DNA from: an uncultured Bacilli bacterium
GTDB lineage: Bacteria > Bacillota_I > Bacilli_A > RF39 > UBA660
Assembly (NCBI GenBank): GCA_947628325.1
Contig: CANQZL010000094.1
Location: 1 to 6,304 of the forward strand
Direction: 5' to 3'
Length of the DNA: 6,304 bases
Shown here piece by piece: positions 1 through 4,747 of the stretch. Both the position numbers and the translations under genes were made by a program. Each line of letters begins with the position of its first letter. Positions within the stretch are counted from its first letter, which is position 1. Under the pieces are notes generated by a model that searched no databases, was not told the DNA's origin, and was given only the letters and a program-made list of their open reading frames with translations.

Positions 1-397
1 TACCAATACTTGTTCGTAAATTATTTAAAAAGAACTTCTGGGTAATATCCATTATTTCATATTCTTCTTTAAATACTTGTGAAGTATTACTTTTATAATT
101 TTCTAATGATACATCTATCCCACATTTATTTGCTACTATTGATACAGCTTCTATAAATGGAACATTTTCATATTCTGAAACAAAAGTAAAAACATTACCG
201 GTTGCTCCACAAGAAAAGCATTTATATATTTGCTTTTCTGAAGAAACACTCATACTTGGTGAATGATCATCATGAAACGGGCAAACACACAAATAATTTT
301 TACCTCGTTGTGTTAGAGGGAGATAGCTTCCAATTATATTAACAATATCAGCATGAGCTCTAATATTTGCTATTTCATCATTATTTAAAAAAGCCAT
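1..397 (-). CDS. dnaG: DNA primase DnaG, N-terminal part (cut by window edge)
   Basis: DnaG makes the short RNA primers that start Okazaki fragments, working with the replicative helicase at the fork. The minus-strand frame from an ATG at 397-395 stays open to position 1, giving 132 codons with no stop, so only the N-terminal end is present. Residues 1-100 are the CHC2 zinc-binding domain: Cys39-x2-His42 in CVCPFHDDHSPSMSV, then Cys60-x2-Cys63 in YKCFSCGATGNVF. These match the primase zinc ribbon that contacts template DNA. The TOPRIM catalytic core and helicase-binding domain would lie left of the window. The start is supported by a GGGGTGA Shine-Dalgarno at 404-410, six bases upstream. The gene has its own promoter (493-522) and is insulated from the upstream adhesin gene by a terminator. 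In many Firmicutes sigA follows dnaG, but that cannot be seen here. Confidence 0.95.
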   Translation of the reverse strand, partial: MAFLNNDEIANIRAHADIVNIIGSYLPLTQRGKNYLCVCPFHDDHSPSMSVSSEKQIYKCFSCGATGNVFTFVSEYENVPFIEAVSIVANKCGIDVSLENYKSNTSQVFKEEYEIMDITQKFFLNNLRTSIG

Positions 398-492
398 AAA
401 AAATCACCCCTCAATTATAATTATTCTCGATAATATAGCGATTTCCTTTTTTTTAATTAAAATTTTTGCAAAAAATTTCAAAATTCGTGTTT

Positions 493-522
493 ATTTTAGC
501 ATATTTTTAACATTTTTGTCTA
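493..522 (-). promoter_or_regulatory. Sigma-A-type promoter for dnaG with extended -10
   Basis: On the minus strand, TAGACA (522-517) stands 18 bases before TAAAAT (498-493), and the -10 is preceded by TGC (501-499), an extended -10 element. Both boxes are one mismatch from the sigma-A consensus. Transcription would start near 486 and leave a leader of about 90 bases before the dnaG ATG. The site lies just after the terminator of the adhesin gene, as expected for an independent unit. Confidence 0.6.
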
Positions 523-541
523 AAATAACTTATATTTACTC

Positions 542-570
542 AAAAAAAAACAAACTCCTTAAAGAGTTTG
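542..570 (-). terminator. Intrinsic terminator of the adhesin gene
   Basis: CAAACTC (551-557) and GAGTTTG (564-570) form a perfect 7-bp stem with a six-base loop. Read on the minus strand, the hairpin is followed by nine T residues (complement of the A-run at 542-550). It lies 14 bases after the adhesin stop codon and before the dnaG promoter. The T-run is on the minus-strand side only, so it acts leftward. Confidence 0.85.
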
Positions 571-583
571 CTAAATATTTATT

Positions 584-2044
584 TTATTTAATTATTCTTT
601 TTAAAAATAAAGCAGCTACCAAAAGAAATGGCGTAAAATAAGTAAAAGATGTTGCAGTATCAGGTGGTAATATTTCTACTTGAGGTTCTTCTATTTTTGG
701 CTCTTCATCCTGAATTTGATAATAATTAAAAAGTTCTTTTTTATGAGGAGACACTTCATCAACAATTTTTTCTTGATATTCATCAGCTAATGTATAATCA
801 GCAACTCCCCCTACCTGCTTAATTGTAAATGTTCCATATCCTAAAACAATACTAGTATATCCTAATTCATTAGTACTTAAAGTTTTTACTAAACTATTAT
901 TTTTATCATATATTTCAAAATTAGCATTAGCTTCAAAACTGCAAAGATCATCTTTACAAGCATATTTAGTAATTTCTATTGTATTTCTTATTAAAAAATT
1001 TTCTAAATATAAACTTGCAGGATTATTTTCATCATTTAATTCTACTTCATATACTTGATTATCCTCTCTATACCCAATACCATGTTTATACTGTCTAACT
1101 GTATATTTTCCAAAAGGTAAATCTTGACTTAAATAATATTCTTTATCTTTACCTGTACAAACATTATCTATAGTATCACCTTGTTCATTAAGTATTTCAT
1201 AACAAGTATTTGTAAAATCACTTTCAACTGTATAAACAGAATCATCAGGAACTATTTCTAATGCAATTTTACCTTTATTTATTTGCACATTTATCTCATA
1301 AATAGGATTAATTAAATTACCAGGTCTAATTAAATCTTGACTTTTAGAATTTTCAAAAAGAGCTGCAGTCATTTGACGAGCTTGACTTTTTCTTCGAAAC
1401 TGAATACTCCCATCCATTGTAACATTTCTAGTATAAAAACCATTATCTAATGAATAGTCATAAGTACTAAAAACAATTTCATACTCTTCATTAAGTTCTT
1501 CTAAATGAAAATCTTCATTAAAATTAACTTTATACGTCTTAACAAAAGATGGAATTTGATCATGAATATCAACATATCCTAATATTTCATTTATTTCATT
1601 ATCATACTTGTCTATTTTATTACCATTTAATGTATCAGTAAAATAAACATTTTTTTCACCTGCTATAACACGCCATATTAACAACTGTGTAACAACATAC
1701 CATTTAGTAGTATTATGATTACCATATCCATAACCATAATAAGCAATCAAAAATATCTTTCTTTTAGCATCTTCAGACAATTTATTATATTGAGTAAAAT
1801 CTCCTACATATTCTTTATATTCACTACCTGGATCTAATGTATCAAAAGGTTCTATACAATAAACCAAATTACCAGAACTATCATAATAATACTGAGCATT
1901 AGCATAATAAACTTTACCATTATCTACACGATCAATATATTCATTTATTATATAATCGCCTTTTCTAAAAGTTTCGGCAAAAACCACTTTAGTAAAACCC
2001 CAAAAAGCAATAAATAATATAAATATTTTTAAAATTTTCTTCAT
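584..2044 (-). CDS. Sortase-anchored thioester-domain surface adhesin with Cna-B-like repeats
   Basis: A predicted secreted, wall-anchored surface protein of 486 residues. Residues 1-24 form a signal peptide (MKK, a hydrophobic stretch, then VFA before ETF). Residues about 25-165 fit the thioester domain (TED/TQXA) family: Cys63 in YCIEPF and Gln120 in TQLLIW are the pair that forms the internal Cys-Gln thioester, a warhead other members use to bind host or surface amines covalently. Two beta-rich Cna-B/SpaA-like domains follow at about 255-350 and 355-442; each has the Y/F-T-[IV]-[KR]-Q strand where the classical family has Glu. A Glu/Pro spacer leads to LPPDTA (459-464), a hydrophobic segment (about 467-481) and RIIK, which is a sortase sorting signal. 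The ATG at 2044 is chosen over an in-frame TTG at 2065 because AAAGGAGGAA (2051-2060) lies between them with ideal spacing. The ligand is unknown. Confidence 0.85.
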   Translation of the reverse strand: MKKILKIFILFIAFWGFTKVVFAETFRKGDYIINEYIDRVDNGKVYYANAQYYYDSSGNLVYCIEPFDTLDPGSEYKEYVGDFTQYNKLSEDAKRKIFLIAYYGYGYGNHNTTKWYVVTQLLIWRVIAGEKNVYFTDTLNGNKIDKYDNEINEILGYVDIHDQIPSFVKTYKVNFNEDFHLEELNEEYEIVFSTYDYSLDNGFYTRNVTMDGSIQFRRKSQARQMTAALFENSKSQDLIRPGNLINPIYEINVQINKGKIALEIVPDDSVYTVESDFTNTCYEILNEQGDTIDNVCTGKDKEYYLSQDLPFGKYTVRQYKHGIGYREDNQVYEVELNDENNPASLYLENFLIRNTIEITKYACKDDLCSFEANANFEIYDKNNSLVKTLSTNELGYTSIVLGYGTFTIKQVGGVADYTLADEYQEKIVDEVSPHKKELFNYYQIQDEEPKIEEPQVEILPPDTATSFTYFTPFLLVAALFLKRIIK

Positions 2045-2050
2045 AACATA

Positions 2051-2060
2051 TTCCTCCTTT
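2051..2060 (-). promoter_or_regulatory. Ribosome binding site that fixes the adhesin start
   Basis: The minus strand reads AAAGGAGGAA here. Its GGAGG core (2057-2053) is eight bases before the ATG at 2044-2042. The longer reading from TTG at 2065 would place this Shine-Dalgarno inside the coding sequence, so the ATG is preferred. The ATG also gives a normal signal peptide start (MKK). Confidence 0.85.
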
Positions 2061-2106
2061 GACAATTTAAAAATCTTGTTAACCTCCCTTCACTTTTATT
2101 ATTCTC

Positions 2107-2135
2107 TACATAAAACTAATTTCCTTTTTAGTCAA
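2107..2135 (-). promoter_or_regulatory. Candidate promoter of the adhesin gene
   Basis: On the minus strand TTGACT (2135-2130) is followed after 17 bases by TATGTA (2112-2107). The -35 is near consensus but the -10 is poor (three of six). It sits directly after the spoVIF terminator, where a new promoter would be expected, and would give a leader of roughly 60 bases. Confidence 0.35.
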
Positions 2136-2137
2136 AT

Positions 2138-2160
2138 AAAAAACTTCTATAAAAGAAGTT
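2138..2160 (-). terminator. Intrinsic terminator of the spoVIF-like gene
   Basis: AACTTCT (2142-2148) pairs with AGAAGTT (2154-2160) around a five-base loop. On the minus strand the stem runs into TTTTATTTGAC. The hairpin begins 12 bases after the stop codon of the spoVIF-like gene, and separates it from the adhesin gene downstream in the same direction. Confidence 0.75.
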
Positions 2161-2172
2161 CCATCTTTTTAA

Positions 2173-2415
2173 TTAAAACATTTTATCAACGCTTTTAGGT
2201 ACTTTACCTTTTAAAACTGTTTCTACTATTTTATCTTCTTTTTCTTTAGAAACTTTCTTACCAGTTAAATTAGATAATGTAGCAATTACTTCTCTTAAAG
2301 ATTCTTCATCTTTAAGATTTCCTTGTTGCAATTTAGTAGCTAAGGATAAAATAGTATCTTTATTAACTTTTGTTTTCTTTTCTACTTTAGAAAAAAATTT
2401 ATCATCAAAATTCAT
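2173..2415 (-). CDS. spoVIF: Stage VI sporulation protein F-like (SpoVIF)
   Basis: A small, charged, soluble protein of 80 residues with no membrane segment or signal peptide. The sequence resembles the SpoVIF (YjcC) family throughout: an N-terminal DDKFFSKVEKKTKV block, a middle LATKLQQGNLKDEESLR, then KKVSKEKEDKIVETVLKGKVPKS. Its length is close to the family norm of about 80-90 residues. In Bacillus subtilis this protein acts late in sporulation in the mother cell, is needed for proper coat assembly and is linked to GerE; that role is transferred here by family. The ATG at 2415 is preferred over the in-frame TTG three bases earlier (2418), because the AGGTGA at 2420-2425 is only one base from the TTG but four from the ATG. 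It is divergent from the DUF1540 gene and ends at its own terminator. Its presence suggests a spore-forming host or one descended from spore formers. Confidence 0.82.
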   Translation of the reverse strand: MNFDDKFFSKVEKKTKVNKDTILSLATKLQQGNLKDEESLREVIATLSNLTGKKVSKEKEDKIVETVLKGKVPKSVDKMF

Positions 2416-2419
2416 CAAA

Positions 2420-2425
2420 TCACCT
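2420..2425 (-). promoter_or_regulatory. Ribosome binding site deciding the spoVIF start
   Basis: The minus strand reads AGGTGA here. It is four bases from the ATG at 2415 and one base from the TTG at 2418. The spacing is short even for the ATG and rules against the TTG. Confidence 0.65.
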
Positions 2426-2429
2426 ACTA

Positions 2430-2455
2430 TATTCTATGAATTTTAACCAAGAAGT
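2430..2455 (-). promoter_or_regulatory. Possible sigma-K-type promoter for spoVIF
   Basis: The minus strand carries CATAGAATA (2438-2430), matching the sigma-K -10 pattern CATAnnnTA, with an AC dinucleotide (2455-2454) 15 bases upstream, near the usual -35 position. The B. subtilis homologue is expressed late in the mother cell. The weakness is position: transcription would begin almost at the Shine-Dalgarno, leaving a leader of only about 10 bases. Confidence 0.3.
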
Positions 2456-2460
2456 TTAAT

Positions 2461-2469
2461 GTATAAAAT
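2461..2469 (+). promoter_or_regulatory. Possible -10 element for the DUF1540 gene
   Basis: GTATAAAAT contains a TATAAA close to the sigma-A -10, about 40 bases before the DUF1540 ATG. No convincing -35 hexamer lies at 16-18 bases upstream, so this is only a weak candidate in a strongly AT-rich gap of 90 bases between divergent genes. Confidence 0.25.
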
Positions 2470-2505
2470 AACTTATAAAGTCAATAATATTAATGGTGAT
2501 TAAAA

Positions 2506-2670
2506 ATGAATAATTATTACAATCAACAAATAGACTGCTGTGTAAAGGATTGTGTTCATTGTGTAGATGGAACACATTGTAACTTATCTAAAATTCAAAT
2601 AAGTAAAGATATTAGAAATGAAAATACAATGTATAATACACTTTGTCAAAGTTATGAAGAAGAAAAATAA
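2506..2670 (+). CDS. Small cysteine-rich DUF1540 protein
   Basis: A 54-residue protein starting at an ATG with a GGTGAT Shine-Dalgarno (2495-2500) five bases upstream. It carries six cysteines, at residues 11, 12, 16, 19, 25 and 48. The pattern Cys12-x3-Cys16-x8-Cys25, then KIQIS and a late Cys48 in TLCQSYE, fits the DUF1540 domain of Firmicutes (C-x-V-x2-C ... C ... T-x-C-x-[SF]). The cysteine spacing suggests metal binding, probably zinc, but no function is established for the family that I can state with confidence. It has no signal peptide or membrane segment. It lies divergent from the spoVIF-like gene and 38 bases before the deacetylase gene on the same strand, so it may be read with the latter. 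Cys11 and Cys19 are additional to the core pattern. Confidence 0.8.
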   Translation: MNNYYNQQIDCCVKDCVHCVDGTHCNLSKIQISKDIRNENTMYNTLCQSYEEEK

Positions 2671-2687
2671 GTAATATTCTTCTTTTT
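2657..2687 (+). terminator. Weak AU-rich hairpin between DUF1540 and deacetylase genes
   Basis: AAGAAGAA (2657-2664) pairs with TTCTTCTT (2677-2684) around a 12-base loop and runs into a T-run (2683-2687). The left arm overlaps the last codons and stop of the DUF1540 gene. With only two G-C pairs it would be a weak terminator or attenuator, perhaps lowering rather than stopping read-through into the deacetylase gene. Confidence 0.35.
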
Positions 2688-2708
2688 ATATGTTAGGAAG
2701 ATGATAAT

Positions 2709-3527
2709 ATGACATATTTTTTTAACAAATATAAATCATACTTAATATGTTTATTATTAATATTAGGATTACTTTTAATTTTTACATTTTCTATTAATAA
2801 AGACACAACAAAAAATTCAAATAATAAAACTTACAGTGATTCTAATAATAACTCCGATAATAAAATTAATGAAAACATTAATGTTAAAAAAGAAACTTTA
2901 AGAGATGAAGAATTTTTTAAAGACAAAAAATTATTAGCATTTACTTTTGATGACGGTCCCAATTATGAAACAACTCAATACCTACTAGAAGAACTTGATA
3001 AAAGAGACGCTAAAGTTTCTTTCTTTATGGTTGGTGAAAGAGTTATCAAACAACCAGAATTAGTTAAAGAAATTTATGAAAAGGGCCATACCATTGGATC
3101 CCACTCATATAGTCATAAAAATTTATTAAAATTAAATGATGACGAATTAAAAAAGGAAATTTCATATACTAATGAAATAATTAAAAATATTACAAATGAA
3201 GATGTAAAATATTTAAGACCACCCTATGGAAGTTATAACAATGATATTCTAAATAAAATAGATATGACTTTCATATTATGGAATGTTGATACTTTAGATT
3301 GGCAAAAGAAAAACTCACAAAAAATTGCTGATTATATCATTGAAAACGTTAAAGATGGCGATATTATTTTATTACATGATTTATATAAAACTTCTATAGA
3401 TGGATTACTTAAAGCAATAGATGAATTAAAAAAAGAAGGCTATGCCTTTGTCTCACTAGATGAAATGATTAAACTTAAAAATATAGATATTAAAACTCAT
3501 ACAGCTTATCGCTATTTAAAAAAATAA
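2709..3527 (+). CDS. Membrane-anchored CE4 polysaccharide deacetylase
   Basis: A NodB-homology (carbohydrate esterase 4) enzyme of 272 residues that removes N-acetyl groups from a cell-wall glycan, most likely peptidoglycan, outside the membrane. Residues 9-29 form one membrane segment, followed by an Asn/Ser/Lys-rich linker (about 31-62). All five CE4 motifs are present: TFDDGPN with Asp81 (base) and Asp82 (metal); HSYSH with metal ligands His132 and His136; RPPYGSYN with Arg170; WNVDTLDW (191-198); and ILLHD with His223. It should therefore be active. The start has a GGAAG Shine-Dalgarno at 2696-2700; an earlier ATG at 2701 stops at once. Deacetylation of peptidoglycan gives lysozyme resistance (PgdA) or marks the spore cortex (PdaA). 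The nearby spoVIF-like gene makes a sporulation role possible but does not prove it. The last four codons lie in the shared terminator. Confidence 0.92.
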   Translation: MTYFFNKYKSYLICLLLILGLLLIFTFSINKDTTKNSNNKTYSDSNNNSDNKINENINVKKETLRDEEFFKDKKLLAFTFDDGPNYETTQYLLEELDKRDAKVSFFMVGERVIKQPELVKEIYEKGHTIGSHSYSHKNLLKLNDDELKKEISYTNEIIKNITNEDVKYLRPPYGSYNNDILNKIDMTFILWNVDTLDWQKKNSQKIADYIIENVKDGDIILLHDLYKTSIDGLLKAIDELKKEGYAFVSLDEMIKLKNIDIKTHTAYRYLKK

Positions 3528-3554
3528 TTCAGAAAAGAATTATTTTTTTAAATA
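3513..3554. terminator. Bidirectional terminator: perfect 18-bp inverted repeat shared by convergent genes
   Basis: TATTTAAAAAAATAATTC (3513-3530) is repeated as its exact reverse complement at 3537-3554 around a six-base AGAAAA loop. Each RNA strand would form a hairpin with an A-run on one arm and a U-run on the other, the usual form of a bidirectional intrinsic terminator in AT-rich genomes. Both flanking genes stop inside it: the plus gene at 3525-3527 and the minus gene at 3542-3540. Stem strength is low because G-C pairs are few (one per stem), so efficiency is uncertain. Confidence 0.7.
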
Positions 3555-4736
3555 ATGCATACGATATCCACTATAATCTTTATGACAATCTTTTCCTGAA
3601 GTCATAAATCTTGAACCATTTTGATCCATTCTTTCTAAACGACCATCATAACTATCAATTATTAATAAATCTCTTTCCGTAATAGTTGAAGGACTAGTAA
3701 CCCTACTATTAAAACCTACAACTGTTACAAAGTGTCTTGAAGTTCCTTTAGAATTACCATTTACTTGTAAAATAGCTGGTCGTCCATTAGAAATCTCATT
3801 ATATACTTTAGATAAGACATCTTGTTTACTATCATTAATATATGAAGCAAAATTACTGGCTCCCGTATAGTTGGCTCCATCATCAGCAGTATATGAAGTA
3901 TTACCAGTATATAACCCCCAACTATGAGTATCAGCAAAACCTAAACACATATCCGTATACTTTTTAATATTACTACTTTGAAAAACTCCTCTTTTTTGAA
4001 TTATACTTACATAATCCAAAACTTTTACTCTCGTATTTATAACTGTAAAATTATCTCCTAAAGTATTTACTTGAATTGTTCCTCCAGGATTTTCAACTGG
4101 ATCATAAGAAGTATCCCCATTATAACTTCCTCCTCCATTATTTTCTGGTTCAGGAGGTTTATTAGGTTCTAATTCAATAACTGTACAAAAACCATTTTCA
4201 TAAATACCATTTTTAGCTTTACATTCTATCTTTAAAGTATTTTCTTTAGCTTTTATTTCTGCTTCAGATATCCTTGTATAATAACCAATTATTGTATCTT
4301 CTTTAGCATAAGAAATAGCTCCTTCAACCGCCTTATATGCTCTTTCTACATTATTTTCAGTAGGATTATTTTCTAAAGTTTGAATAATCATTTCAACAGG
4401 TTCTAACTTTTCATAATACTTAATATTTTCCATAGTTGCATTATTAAAACAAACTGATAAAGGACTAAAATCCATATCTACTAAAAAAGAAAATGTATAT
4501 TCTATAATAGAAGGAATTAAAAATACTACAATAGCAATAACAATCCTCTTTAATGAAGTAGTAACAACTTTTTTCATATCATCTGCCTTACCAGAAACAA
4601 CTACTTTAAAAAAATTAACAACTGTAGCAATCATCAAAATAATAGGAACTACTATAAATATTATTTTTAAAGCAAGTTGTACAAAATACAATACTCTTAA
4701 AAAACCAGCTGTTTCACATAATCTTGATAATTTCAT
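3540..4736 (-). CDS. VirB2/TrbC-like membrane hairpin fused to a papain/C39-like cysteine peptidase
   Basis: A 398-residue protein whose N-terminal 86 residues look like the VirB2/TrbC pilin-like family: two membrane helices (about 20-46 and 64-86) joined by a short charged loop, SGKADDMKK. The basic loop suggests it faces the cytoplasm and that both ends are outside. Residues 100-190 are mostly charged and probably helical, with a Cys172-x11-Cys184 pair that could form a disulfide. A Pro/Gly/Asn linker (190-222) leads to a C-terminal domain with a papain-like triad: Cys264 in MCLGFADTHSWGLY, His335 in SRHFVTVVGF and Asp361 in LLIIDSYDG. This order and context resemble C39-like peptidases. 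The substrate is unknown: a peptide, a precursor or wall peptide is possible. The ATG at 4736 has a GGAGGAG Shine-Dalgarno overlapping the priA stop. No other secretion-system gene is in view, so a role in type IV secretion is not claimed. Confidence 0.75.
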   Translation of the reverse strand: MKLSRLCETAGFLRVLYFVQLALKIIFIVVPIILMIATVVNFFKVVVSGKADDMKKVVTTSLKRIVIAIVVFLIPSIIEYTFSFLVDMDFSPLSVCFNNATMENIKYYEKLEPVEMIIQTLENNPTENNVERAYKAVEGAISYAKEDTIIGYYTRISEAEIKAKENTLKIECKAKNGIYENGFCTVIELEPNKPPEPENNGGGSYNGDTSYDPVENPGGTIQVNTLGDNFTVINTRVKVLDYVSIIQKRGVFQSSNIKKYTDMCLGFADTHSWGLYTGNTSYTADDGANYTGASNFASYINDSKQDVLSKVYNEISNGRPAILQVNGNSKGTSRHFVTVVGFNSRVTSPSTITERDLLIIDSYDGRLERMDQNGSRFMTSGKDCHKDYSGYRMHYLKK

Positions 4737-4740
4737 ACTT

Positions 4741-4747
4741 CTCCTCC
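4741..4747 (-). promoter_or_regulatory. Ribosome binding site overlapping the priA stop codon
   Basis: The minus strand reads GGAGGAG, four bases before the ATG at 4736 (gap 4740-4737). Its first G (4747) is also the last base of the priA TAG stop (4749-4747). Ribosomes finishing priA would terminate on the Shine-Dalgarno of the next gene, which suggests translational coupling. Confidence 0.8.

Noticed and set aside
463..474. TTTTTGCAAAAA palindrome in the dnaG leader as an operator
   Set aside because: Short A/T palindromes are expected often in such AT-rich intergenic DNA, and nothing else supports a regulator site.
2045..2065. In-frame TTG start seven codons upstream of the adhesin ATG
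   Set aside because: The strong Shine-Dalgarno lies inside that extension and the added residues are charged, which would spoil the signal peptide.
2461..2489. GTATA-N16-CAATAATA as a forespore sigma-F/G promoter for the DUF1540 gene
   Set aside because: The match to the -10 consensus is poor and transcription would start inside the Shine-Dalgarno at 2495-2500.
3540..4736. A type IV secretion or conjugation locus
   Set aside because: Only one VirB2-like segment is present. No VirB4, VirD4, relaxase or other secretion gene is seen, and the neighbours are housekeeping and cell-wall genes.
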